Assembly (NCBI RefSeq): GCF_900090305.1
Contig: NZ_LT607751.1
Coordinates: forward strand, 6,186,120-6,250,119
Reading direction: 5' to 3'
Source of the DNA: Micromonospora siamensis
Lineage (GTDB): Bacteria; Actinomycetota; Actinomycetes; Mycobacteriales; Micromonosporaceae
DNA: 64,000 bases
Shown: positions 8,978 through 16,973 of the stretch, in pieces
Layout: every line of letters begins with the position of its first letter
Position numbering within the stretch: position 1 is the stretch's first letter
Notes under the pieces: model-generated
Databases searched by the model: none
What the model was told of the DNA's origin: nothing
Seen by the model: only the letters and a program-made list of their open reading frames with translations
Position numbers and translations under genes: made by a program

Positions 8978-10096
8978 TCAGGCCAGGCCCGCGCGGGCGG
9001 CCACGGCGGTGTCCGGCTGGTCGGCGAAGACGCCGTCCAGGCCGAGACCGAGGAAGAGCTCGTACTCGGCGGTGATGTCACCCCGGGCGTTCGGGTCGGC
9101 GCCGATCCGGAAGTCGACCGGCAGGAACTGGTTCTCGGCGCGGAACGTCCAGGCGTGCACCAGCAGCTTCTCCCGGTGGGCGTCCGCGATGACCGTGGTC
9201 GGGGCGAGCAACCTGCCGGCGGCGTCCCGGGGCACGATCAGGTTCTTGTTCAGACCGACGCCGTCGGCGTACCCGGCGATCCAGGCGAGGCCGGCGGCGG
9301 AGGCCAGGTCGACGTAGGTCCGGGCGTCACCGGCGACGGTGAAGTCGTACGGGCGGCCGGTGGCGTCGAGCAGCTGGACCAGCCGTACGTCGATCATGCC
9401 GTCCAGCTTGCGCAGGTTGGCGGTCTCGAAGGACTGGATGAAGACCGGGTCGTTGCGGTGGGTCAGCTTGTTGGCCTTCAGCGCCGCCACCAGCGGTTCC
9501 TCCAGCGGCAGTCCGATCGAGGCGAAGTAGCTCGGGTGCTTGGTCTCCGGGTAGATCCCGATGGTCCGCTTGCGGGTCCTGGACTCGGTCCGGGCCAGGT
9601 CGATGACCTCCTGGAAGGTGGGGATCTCCAGCTTGCCGTCGAAGTCGGTGTTGGTGACCCGCACCTGGGGCAGCCGCTCCTTGGCCCGCAGGGTGCGCAG
9701 CTCGGCCAGGGTGAAGTCCTCGGTGAACCAGCCGGTGACCCGCACCCCGTCGATCGTCTTCGTCGCCCGGCGGGCGGCGAACTCGGGGTGGGCGGCCACG
9801 TCGGTCGTACCCGAGATCTCGTTCTCGTGCCGGGCGACCAGCACACCGTCCCGGGTCGACACCAGGTCCGGCTCGATGTAGTCGGCACCCATCCGGATCG
9901 CCGTCCGGTAGGACTCCAGGGTGTGCTCCGGGCGATAGCCGCTGGCACCGCGGTGGCCGATCACCACCGGCCGCGCGGTGGCCCGGGACCGCTCGGGGCC
10001 CGGCTCCGGGTCGGCCGACGCCGCCACCGCCGGCACCACCACGGCCGCCGCCAGCAGCGCCCCGGCCACGCCGAGGACGGAAAGGGTACGTCGCAT
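8978..10096 (-). CDS. Secreted glycerophosphodiester phosphodiesterase (GlpQ-like)
   Basis: Hydrolyses glycerophosphodiesters to glycerol 3-phosphate and an alcohol, outside the membrane. The 372-residue protein has a signal peptide (MRRTLSVLGVAGALLAAAVV..AASA). The GDPD barrel begins at VVIGHRGASGYRPEHTLESY, giving the catalytic HRGA and the metal-binding E, followed by GADYIEPDLVSTRDG (E and D ligands) and ARHENEISGTTDVA with the second catalytic His. Later blocks YPETKHPSYF and FIQSFE also fit the GlpQ branch. The open frame runs up to 10204, but the ATG at 10096 has GGAG eight bases upstream and yields a clean signal peptide. It stands alone, divergent from trkH. Confidence 0.93.
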   Translation of the reverse strand: MRRTLSVLGVAGALLAAAVVVPAVAASADPEPGPERSRATARPVVIGHRGASGYRPEHTLESYRTAIRMGADYIEPDLVSTRDGVLVARHENEISGTTDVAAHPEFAARRATKTIDGVRVTGWFTEDFTLAELRTLRAKERLPQVRVTNTDFDGKLEIPTFQEVIDLARTESRTRKRTIGIYPETKHPSYFASIGLPLEEPLVAALKANKLTHRNDPVFIQSFETANLRKLDGMIDVRLVQLLDATGRPYDFTVAGDARTYVDLASAAGLAWIAGYADGVGLNKNLIVPRDAAGRLLAPTTVIADAHREKLLVHAWTFRAENQFLPVDFRIGADPNARGDITAEYELFLGLGLDGVFADQPDTAVAARAGLA

Positions 10097-10235
10097 CGCG
10101 CTCTCCTGTCGTCGAGGGATGCGCTCAGCAGACCGGGCGCGGACGTCCGCCAGTTGGTCCACGGCTGACCGACAGGTGAATCTCCGGGATGCGCGTTTCC
10201 GCACCCGGCGCCGGGTGGAAAAGGAAGATTGTCTG

Positions 10236-11570
10236 GTGCGCCGCTTTCTCCGTCACCCGGTGCGGCTGGTGCCGCTCGGGTTCCTGGCGGTGATCCTGCT
10301 CGGCACCGGCGTCCTGATGCTGCCCTGGGCGACCAGCCAGCAGCGCTACACCCCGTTCGTCACCGCCCTGTTCACCGCCACCTCCGCCGTCTCAGTCACC
10401 GGCATGAACGTGGTCGACACCCCGAACTACTGGAACTGGTTCGGGCTGGTGATGATCACCGTGCTGACCCAGGTCGGCGGCCTCGGCATCCTCACTGGCG
10501 CGGCCCTGGTCATCCTCGCCGTCTCCCGACAGCTCGGGCTGCGCAACCGGCTGCTGGTGCAGGCCGAGACCGCCGAGTACGGCATCGCCGACGTACGGTG
10601 GCTGCTCGTGCGGATTGCCACCACGGTCCTGGTGACCGAGGCCGTCATGGCCACCGTCCTCACCGGCCGGCTCTGGCTGCGGTACGACTATCCGTTCGGG
10701 CGGGCGGTCGGCAACGCCGTGTTCCACTCGGTGGAAGCGTTCAACAACGGCGGCTTCACCCTCTACACCGACGGCCTGATCGGCTTCGCCCGGGACCCCT
10801 GGGTGATGTTGCCGCTCTCGATTGGCGCGATCATCGGCGGTCTCGGCTTCCCGGCGCTCTTCGAAGCTGTCCGCGAGCGGCGCAACCCCGCCCACTGGGC
10901 GGTCGCGACCAAGCTGACGATCTGGGGCAGCCTGGCGCTGATCGTGTTCTTCGTCGGCTACCTGCTGCTCGCCGAGTGGAACAACCCCTACACCATCGGC
11001 ACCTACGACGCGGCAGGCAAGATCCTCGCCGGGTTCAGCCAGATCGCACTCAGTCGAACCGGGGGCTTCGACGTGATCGGCATCCGCGGGCTGAGCGAGG
11101 AGAGCATCCCGATGTTCATCGCGCTGATGTTCATCGGCGGCGGCAGCGCGAGCACGGCCGGCGGCATCAAGGTCTCCACGTTCTTCCTGCTCGGCTTCGT
11201 CATCTGGGCGGAGCTGCGCGGCGAGCCCGACGTGTCGGTCGGCCGCCGCCGGGTCGCCGCGGCCAGCCAGCGACAGGCGCTCACCGTGGCGCTGCTCAGC
11301 GTGGCGCTGGTCGGCGCCGGAACGGTCGCGCTGATCATCATCACCACGCAGGTCCGGTTCTACGCCGCCCTGTTCGAGGTGACCTCGGCGTTCAGCACCA
11401 CCGGCCTCTCCCTCGGGATCGCCCAGCGGTTGCCCGAGGTCGGCCAGTACGTGCTGACCGCCCTGATGTACGTCGGCCGGGTCGGCCCGCTCACCCTCGG
11501 GTCGGCGATCGCCCTGAACACCCGGCGCCGGCTGTACCGCTATCCGGAGGAGCAACCCATTGTCGGCTAG
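10236..11570 (+). CDS. trkH: Potassium uptake membrane subunit, TrkH/KtrB family
   Basis: Pore-forming subunit of a K+ uptake system, 444 residues with about ten membrane segments. Four selectivity-filter-like loops are visible: ATSAVSVTGMN, FNNGGFTLYT, LSRTGGFDV and TSAFSTTGLS, each with the conserved glycine. The start is taken as GTG 10236 (VRRFLRHPVRLVPLG) because AAGGA lies ten bases upstream and the first membrane helix follows directly; the open frame further upstream overlaps the divergent phosphodiesterase gene and looks non-coding. The 3' end overlaps the trkA gene by 11 bases. Size is nearer KtrB than the larger Gram-negative TrkH. Confidence 0.93.
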   Translation: MRRFLRHPVRLVPLGFLAVILLGTGVLMLPWATSQQRYTPFVTALFTATSAVSVTGMNVVDTPNYWNWFGLVMITVLTQVGGLGILTGAALVILAVSRQLGLRNRLLVQAETAEYGIADVRWLLVRIATTVLVTEAVMATVLTGRLWLRYDYPFGRAVGNAVFHSVEAFNNGGFTLYTDGLIGFARDPWVMLPLSIGAIIGGLGFPALFEAVRERRNPAHWAVATKLTIWGSLALIVFFVGYLLLAEWNNPYTIGTYDAAGKILAGFSQIALSRTGGFDVIGIRGLSEESIPMFIALMFIGGGSASTAGGIKVSTFFLLGFVIWAELRGEPDVSVGRRRVAAASQRQALTVALLSVALVGAGTVALIIITTQVRFYAALFEVTSAFSTTGLSLGIAQRLPEVGQYVLTALMYVGRVGPLTLGSAIALNTRRRLYRYPEEQPIVG

Positions 11571-12228
11571 CAGAACGGACGACAGCGGTGTCGTGGTGAT
11601 CGGCCTCGGCCGGTTCGGCTGCCACCTGGCCACGTCGCTGACCCAGCTCGGCCACGAGGTGCTCGCCATCGACCGCTCCGCCGAGCGGGTGCAGCGCTGG
11701 TCCCACCAGCTCGACCGGGTGGTGCAGGCGGACTCGACCGAGGAGGGCGCGCTGCGCCAACTGGGTGTCGCCGACTTCCGCCGGGCGGTGGTCGCCATCG
11801 GGGCGTCGGTGGAGGCCAGCGTGCTCACCGTGCTGGCCCTGGCCGAGCTGGGCGTACCGCAGATCTGGGCCCGGGCCACCTCGGACAAGCACGCCAAGAT
11901 CCTGTCCTCGGTCGGCGCGCACCACGTGATCTTTCCCGAGGCGGAGACCGGTGAGCGGGTGGCCCACCTGATCGTCAGCCGGATGCTCGACTTCGTCGAG
12001 TTCGACCACGACTTCGCGATCGCCAAGGTCCGCGTACCGCCGTCGCTGGCCGGCCGGTCGCTGCGGGCGCTCGCCCCCGCCGACCGGTACGGGGTGATGG
12101 TGGTGGGCGCGAAGGTGCCCGGGGAGCGGTTCCGCTACGCCACCCCGGACACCGTGCTGGTGCCGGAGAGCGTGCTCATCGTGGAGGGGAGCATCGGTCA
12201 GGTGCAGCGCTTCGCCGCACTCGGCTGA
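11560..12228 (+). CDS. trkA: Potassium uptake regulatory subunit, TrkA/KtrA family (RCK domains)
   Basis: Cytoplasmic nucleotide-gated regulator of the K+ channel encoded just upstream, 222 residues. The RCK_N Rossmann domain starts with VVVIGLGRFGCHLATSL (GxGxxG) and has the acidic strand end EVLAIDRS that binds the ribose of NAD(H) or ATP. A C-terminal RCK_C domain follows from about residue 140 (FAIAKVRVPPSLAGRSL). The start is a TTG inside the end of trkH with CGGAGGAG seven bases upstream, so the two genes are translationally coupled. Its stop lies only five bases from the possible extended end of the convergent kinase gene. Confidence 0.93.
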   Translation: MSASRTDDSGVVVIGLGRFGCHLATSLTQLGHEVLAIDRSAERVQRWSHQLDRVVQADSTEEGALRQLGVADFRRAVVAIGASVEASVLTVLALAELGVPQIWARATSDKHAKILSSVGAHHVIFPEAETGERVAHLIVSRMLDFVEFDHDFAIAKVRVPPSLAGRSLRALAPADRYGVMVVGAKVPGERFRYATPDTVLVPESVLIVEGSIGQVQRFAALG

Positions 12229-12233
12229 CCTGC

Positions 12234-12302
12234 TCAGTGCTTCTTGCCCTTACCCTTGCCGCCGCCTCCCCCCTTGCTCTTGCCGGCCTTCATCCTTTTT
12301 TT
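12234..12302 (-). other. Run of seven A (minus strand) and in-phase tail: possible -1 frameshift or slippage site of the kinase gene
   Basis: On the minus strand the kinase gene ends GGA AAA AAA GGA TGA. The seven A (12296-12302) form a slippery heptamer for -1 shifting. One base back, the reading continues AGG ATG AAG GCC GGC AAG and so on for 21 codons, rich in Lys and Gly exactly like the preceding tail, to a TGA at 12234-12236. That stop leaves five bases to the convergent trkA stop, a more natural spacing than the 61 bases left by the short form. It could be ribosomal slippage, transcriptional slippage, or a base missing from the sequence. Confidence 0.5.
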
Positions 12303-13960
12303 CCCTCACCCTTGCCCTTCTTGCCCTTGGGCTCGGGCTTCGCCTTCGCGGCACCGGACTTTGCACCCGCGGATCCGCCGCCGCCCGACCCGGCCTTCGC
12401 CGCGGGCGCCTTGGCAGCGGGCGCCTTGGCCACGGGCGCCTTGGCGGCCGGCGCCTTGGCCACGGGTGCCTTCGGTACCACCACCGGAACCGAACCGGCC
12501 ACCCCGGCCACCTCCACCCCGCAGGCGGTGTCGCCCAGGCGGAACTCCACCGGCAACGGGTTGCTGCCGGTGTACGAGCCGGTCAGCGTCAACTTGTGGG
12601 TGGCGGCCGGCGGCAGGGTGTCCTTCCCGGCCGGCGCGCTGACCTCGACCGTCCGGCCCTCCTGCCGCGCCGGTGTCGGCGTGGCCCGCAGGACCTTCTG
12701 CTTGCCCGGGAAGGTGAAGCTCATCGTCCAGCCGCGCAGCTCCCGGTTCCCCGTGTTGGTCAGGGTCAGCTCGGCGGCGAAGTCCTTGCCGGTGTCCCGG
12801 CGCAGCACGTAGTCGACCTCGCAGGGGGTCTGCTGGGCGACCCCCATCCCGGCCTCCACCGGCCGGTCCACCCCACCGCTGGCCGGGCTGCGGGAGGTGA
12901 CCCCCCAGACCCCGGCGGTCACCGCCACCAGACCCGCCGCGGCGACCCCCGCCTCGACCCGCCGCCGCCGGGACACCGCCCGCCGGGCCCGGTTCCGGTC
13001 GCGGGCGCCGGAGAACGGCAACGCGTCGGTGTCGGTCGACCACGGCAGGATCGTGGTGCCGGCGCTGGCCAGCAGCGCCGGATCCGTCACCCCCGGCGCC
13101 GGGGAGACCGGCACCGGCGCGAGCAGCCCCGCCGCGTCGGCGAGCGTACGGGCCACCTCGGCGGTCGTCGGCCGGTCGGCCGGACGCTTGGCCAGGCAGC
13201 GCCGGACCATTCCCGCGATCTCGTCGGGGAGCCCGGCGACCGGCGGCATCGGGTCCGGCTCGTTGTACATGTGCGCCCGGAGCATCTCGGTGGTGGTGCT
13301 GGCCTGCCAGGGCAACCGGCCGGTGAGCATCCGGTAGAGCAGCAGGCCGACCGCGTACACGTCGGTGGCCGGGGAGACCTGGCCGTTGTCGAGCCGCTCC
13401 GGCGCCAGGTAGGCCGGGGTGCCGAGCAGGTTGCCGTCCGGCCCCTTCTCGCTCTCCCCCACCAGCGCCGAGATGCCGAAGTCGACGACCTTCACCCCCG
13501 TCGAGGTGAGCATGACGTTGCCGGGGGTGACGTCCCGGTGCACCACGCCGCGGGCGTGCGCGGTGGCCAGCGCCGAGGCGACCTCCGCCCCGATGGTCAC
13601 CGCCTCCCGCCAGGGCAGGGGTCCGCCGGAGGCCAACCGCTGGCTCAGCGGGCCGCCGTCGACCAGCTCCATCACCACGTACGGGACGGTCAGCCCGACC
13701 TGCTCGGACTCGCCGTAGTCGTACACGTTGGTGATGTTCGGGTGGCAGAGCCGCGCGGCGGCCTGCGCCTCCAACCGGATGCGGTGCCGGAAGGACCGGT
13801 CGCTGGCCAGCCGGGAGGCGAGCACCTTGATCGCCACCTGTCGGCCCAGCACCTCGTCGTAACCGCGCCAGACGACGGACATGCCGCCCGCGCCGAGCTG
13901 CTCGATCAGCCGGTACCGCTCACCGAGCAGTTGCGCGCCGTTCCGCAGAGCTCCACCCAT
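12290..13960 (-). CDS. Membrane Ser/Thr protein kinase with an extracytoplasmic CBM2-like domain
   Basis: Transmembrane eukaryotic-type kinase, 556 residues. Kinase domain at about 14-275: glycine loop LGAGGMSVVWRGYD, Lys in VAIKVL, catalytic loop VHRDVTPGNVML, DFG in KVVDFGISA, APE in YLAPERL. The usual Lys of HRDxKPxN is Thr here, a change seen in some actinobacterial kinases; activity is not excluded. A single membrane helix lies at about 340-360. Outside, a domain at about 375-485 (C-VDYVLRRDTGKDFAAELTLT...LRGWTMSFTFPG...C) resembles family 2 carbohydrate-binding modules. The end is an Ala/Lys/Pro repeat tail (KAPVAKAPAAKAP) and Lys/Gly-rich tract, possibly extended by frameshifting to 12234. 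It may sense cell-wall or polysaccharide. Confidence 0.9.
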   Translation of the reverse strand: MGGALRNGAQLLGERYRLIEQLGAGGMSVVWRGYDEVLGRQVAIKVLASRLASDRSFRHRIRLEAQAAARLCHPNITNVYDYGESEQVGLTVPYVVMELVDGGPLSQRLASGGPLPWREAVTIGAEVASALATAHARGVVHRDVTPGNVMLTSTGVKVVDFGISALVGESEKGPDGNLLGTPAYLAPERLDNGQVSPATDVYAVGLLLYRMLTGRLPWQASTTTEMLRAHMYNEPDPMPPVAGLPDEIAGMVRRCLAKRPADRPTTAEVARTLADAAGLLAPVPVSPAPGVTDPALLASAGTTILPWSTDTDALPFSGARDRNRARRAVSRRRRVEAGVAAAGLVAVTAGVWGVTSRSPASGGVDRPVEAGMGVAQQTPCEVDYVLRRDTGKDFAAELTLTNTGNRELRGWTMSFTFPGKQKVLRATPTPARQEGRTVEVSAPAGKDTLPPAATHKLTLTGSYTGSNPLPVEFRLGDTACGVEVAGVAGSVPVVVPKAPVAKAPAAKAPVAKAPAAKAPAAKAGSGGGGSAGAKSGAAKAKPEPKGKKGKGEGKKG

Positions 13961-14031
13961 GGTCCGAGCTTTTGCCCGAGAGCCCCCCGGCTACACCTGG
14001 AAGGTCGGAATCGGTCAGAAAAGTCACCCGT

Positions 14032-15582
14032 TCAGGCGGTGGCGAGCAGTTGGTCCACCGGCGCGTAGTCGTCGGTGAGCACCAGCGCGTCGTCGACGTA
14101 CTCCGTCAGGGCCGCGCCCTCCAGCAGGCCCGCCGACTCGCGCAACCCGGTGACCCGCCGTTCCAGGGCGTCCACCGGCAGCGGCGCGTCCGAGGCCACG
14201 ATGACGAAGTTGCTGCCCTGCCGCCCGGCGATCGCGGCCGGCGGGGCGATCAGCGCGACGTGCCGGAACTCGGCGGCTACCGTGGCCAGCTCGCTGCGGA
14301 TGAACCGGTCCGGCGGATAGTCGATCACGTTCTGCGTGTAGACGCCCCCCGGCCGCAGCACCCGGCGGATCTCGGCGGCCATCTCCCGGGTGGCCAGGTG
14401 CCACGGCACCACCAGGTGACCGAACGCGTCCCCGACGATCAGGTCCCGGCTGTCGGTGGCCTCCCCGGCGAGCAGCATCCGGGCGTCGCCCACCACCGCC
14501 CGCAGCCCCGGACCGGTCCGCACGCCCAACTCCCGGCGGTCCAGGTCGACCAGGGCGCCGTCGATCTCGAAGACCAGGTTGTCGGTGCCCGGCCGGGTCG
14601 CGGTCAGGTAGCGCGGCATGGTGAACCCGCCGCCGCCGAGGTGCAGCGCGTCCAGCCGCCGCCCCTTCGGCGCCGTCTCGTCGGCCACCGCCCCGAACCA
14701 CTGGGTGTACGCGTACTCCAGGTGGGTCGGGTCGGCCAGGTCGACGTACGAGTGCTGGGCCGAGTTGAGCAGCAGCACCCGCCCCGACGGCCGGTTCGGG
14801 TCGGCCTCCACCTTGGCGCAGTGGTACGCCGTCTCGGTGTCGCACGGGTTCGGCGCCACCGCGCTGAGCCCCGCCCCGACCAGACCCAGCACGGCCAGCG
14901 TGGCCTTCGTCCGGGCCGGACCGGGCAGTCCCGCCCGCCCCCGCCGCCGCAGGTACGCCCCGAGCGCCAGCCCGGTCACCCCGAGCGCCACCGCCAACGC
15001 CAGCACGATCACCGTGCTGGGCAGCGCCGCGACCAGCACGAAACCGGTGACCAGGGTGGCGGTGATGCCGCCGAGGGTGCCGATGCCGGAGAGCCGCCCG
15101 ACCACCTGGCCGGTGCGGCGCAGGTCGGCGAGCTGCAACTTCACCACCAGCGGGGTGACCGCCGCCAGCAGCGCAGCCGGCACGAACACGGCCAGCGCGG
15201 TGAGCAGCAGGATCGCGCTGGCCGCCCCGCCGCGCAGCAGCTCACCGGCGTACCGGACCACGGGCAGGGTGACCGCGGTGGCGATGCCGGCCAGCACCAG
15301 GGCGGGCGCCAGCAGGGTGCGCGGGTCCCGCCGGTCGGCCAGCCACCCGCCGGTCCACGCCCCGTACGCGATGGCCGCCAGCGCGATGCCGATCACCGAG
15401 CTGGTGACCTGGAGGGTGACCCCGACGTACGGCCCGACCAGGCGCAGCGACACGGTCTCCAGCACCAGCACCGCCCCGCTGGCGAGGAAGACCAGGAAGG
15501 CGGCGAGGCCGTCGGGCAGGGCGCGGCCCTCGGCGGGCACGGCCGCGGGCTCGGCCGCGACCTGTGACGATGGGGAGTTCAC
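14032..15582 (-). CDS. Fused membrane protein and spermidine-synthase-like methyltransferase domain
   Basis: Two-part protein of 516 residues. The N-terminal half (about 20-220) has six or more membrane helices (AAFLVFLASGAVLVLETVSL, GIALAAIAYGAWTGGWLADR). The C-terminal half resembles spermidine synthases: LDALHLGGGGFTMPRYL (nucleotide-binding glycine motif), LVFEIDGALVDLDRRELG, VVGDARMLL and DLIVGDAFGHLVVPWHL. Such fused proteins are common in actinobacteria, but their reaction is mostly unproven; polyamine synthesis is possible, not shown. The start is GTG 15582: TACCAT (15590-15595) ends seven bases before it, so the mRNA may be leaderless. The open frame upstream looks non-coding. Confidence 0.85.
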   Translation of the reverse strand: MNSPSSQVAAEPAAVPAEGRALPDGLAAFLVFLASGAVLVLETVSLRLVGPYVGVTLQVTSSVIGIALAAIAYGAWTGGWLADRRDPRTLLAPALVLAGIATAVTLPVVRYAGELLRGGAASAILLLTALAVFVPAALLAAVTPLVVKLQLADLRRTGQVVGRLSGIGTLGGITATLVTGFVLVAALPSTVIVLALAVALGVTGLALGAYLRRRGRAGLPGPARTKATLAVLGLVGAGLSAVAPNPCDTETAYHCAKVEADPNRPSGRVLLLNSAQHSYVDLADPTHLEYAYTQWFGAVADETAPKGRRLDALHLGGGGFTMPRYLTATRPGTDNLVFEIDGALVDLDRRELGVRTGPGLRAVVGDARMLLAGEATDSRDLIVGDAFGHLVVPWHLATREMAAEIRRVLRPGGVYTQNVIDYPPDRFIRSELATVAAEFRHVALIAPPAAIAGRQGSNFVIVASDAPLPVDALERRVTGLRESAGLLEGAALTEYVDDALVLTDDYAPVDQLLATA

Positions 15583-15718
15583 CGGGGCGATGGTACGCAG
15601 CGAACCTGGCCGCTGTGGCCGGTACATCGAAGACGAGCATGGTTTGCGTGTCGCCCGGCGGCCGCACCGCCTGCGGTCGACGGCCGGCGCGGCGGCCGGT
15701 CGGCGTCGAGCGCGACGG

Positions 15719-16528
15719 TCAGTCGGCGACCAGGGCGGCGCGGGCCTCGGCCCAGATCTCCTCGTTGGCGGCCACCAGCAGCCCCCGGCTCTCGTCGGCC
15801 GGGTGATAGTCCGTGCCGTCGAACCGGCGGGCCACCCCACCGGCCTCCCGGACCAGCAGGGTGCCCGGCGCGTGGTCCCAGGGCAGGGTGCGCCAGAAGA
15901 GCACGAACTGCTGGTCGCCGGTGAGCAGGTCCAGGTATTCCCGGCCGGCGCAGTGCTGGCCGGGGAGCAGCTCGCCGATCCGCTCGCCGCCCGCCTCGGC
16001 CGTCGAGCGGGCCGCCGGCGACAGGAACCGGGTCATCGCGGTGCCACGCAGCTCACCGACCGGCGGCACCGCGTCGGTGGTCCGCACCGGCCGCCCGTCC
16101 ACCACGACGCCCTCACCGGCGCGGGTGGTGGCCAGCGTCCCGGCGAGCGGGTCGAGGATCCAGGCGGCGGCCGGCTCACCCTCGCTCAGCAGCGCCACCA
16201 TCAGCGCGAACGGCCGCCTACCGGCGGCGAAGTTGGAGGTGCCGTCGATCGGGTCGACCAGCCAGACGTCCCCGCCCCCGCGCAGGTGCCGCAGCAGGCC
16301 GGGGTCTTCGGCCACCGCCTCCTCGCCGACCACCACCGAGCCGGGCCGCAGCCGGCGCAGGCCGGCGGAGATCAGCTCCTCGGCCCGCTGGTCGGCCACG
16401 GTGACCACCTCGCCGGGGGCCTTCTCGGAGATGTCCGCGTCGTCCAGCTTGCGGAACATCGGCACCACGACGTGGTCGGCGGCCTCGTGCAGCAGGCCGG
16501 CGACGTCGTCGAGCAGGGTGTCAGCCAC
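15719..16528 (-). CDS. Inositol monophosphatase family protein
   Basis: Mg-dependent sugar-phosphate phosphatase of 269 residues. The metal-binding motifs are intact: VGEEA (Glu), [13 protein letters not shown] (the DPxDGT motif) and [15 protein letters not shown] (the WDxAxG motif). It may act on inositol 1-phosphate (for inositol and mycothiol), on histidinol phosphate, or on other phosphates; sequence alone does not decide. The GTG start overlaps the end of the receiver gene by eight bases, so it is the last cistron of the phosphatase-kinase-receiver operon. Confidence 0.9.
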   Translation of the reverse strand: MADTLLDDVAGLLHEAADHVVVPMFRKLDDADISEKAPGEVVTVADQRAEELISAGLRRLRPGSVVVGEEAVAEDPGLLRHLRGGGDVWLVDPIDGTSNFAAGRRPFALMVALLSEGEPAAAWILDPLAGTLATTRAGEGVVVDGRPVRTTDAVPPVGELRGTAMTRFLSPAARSTAEAGGERIGELLPGQHCAGREYLDLLTGDQQFVLFWRTLPWDHAPGTLLVREAGGVARRFDGTDYHPADESRGLLVAANEEIWAEARAALVAD

Positions 16529-16973
16529 GCGGCGGCAGCTTGACCACGCTGACGAAGAACTCGTCGATCTGCCGCACCACCGAGATGAACCGCTCGAAGT
16601 CGACCGGCTTGGTGACGTACGCGTTCGCGTGCAGCTGGTAGCTGCGCAGGATGTCCTCGTCGGCCTGCGAGGTGGTCAGCACCACGACCGGGATCCGGCG
16701 CAGCACCTCGTCCTCCTTGATCTCCTCGAGCACCTCACGCCCGTCCCGCCGGGGCAGGTTGAGGTCGAGCAGGATCAGGTCCGGGGTCACCGCGTCCGCG
16801 TACGCGCCCTCCTGCCGCAGGTAGGCCAGCGCCTCGGCGCCGTCGGAGACCACGGTCAGCCGGTTGCGGAGCTTGTGCTCCTCGAACGCCTCCTGGGTCA
16901 TCAACACGTCACCCGGGTCGTCCTCCACGAGCAGGACCTCGATCGGGCTCTTGCCGTCCGCCGGCGCGGTCAT
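16521..16973 (-). CDS. Single-domain response regulator (Rcp1/CheY-like)
   Basis: Stand-alone receiver of 150 residues with no output domain. The acidic pocket is in [11 protein letters not shown], the phosphoacceptor Asp in [13 protein letters not shown], the conserved Thr in [10 protein letters not shown] and the Lys in AYVTKPVDF. The motif [14 protein letters not shown] and the length match the Rcp1-type receivers that work with phytochrome-like histidine kinases. Its ATG overlaps the stop of the upstream CHASE3 kinase gene by ATGA, so the kinase is the likely partner. The output is probably by protein contact, possibly the receiver-phosphatase encoded in the same operon; that link is inferred. 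Confidence 0.93.
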   Translation of the reverse strand: MTAPADGKSPIEVLLVEDDPGDVLMTQEAFEEHKLRNRLTVVSDGAEALAYLRQEGAYADAVTPDLILLDLNLPRRDGREVLEEIKEDEVLRRIPVVVLTTSQADEDILRSYQLHANAYVTKPVDFERFISVVRQIDEFFVSVVKLPPRG

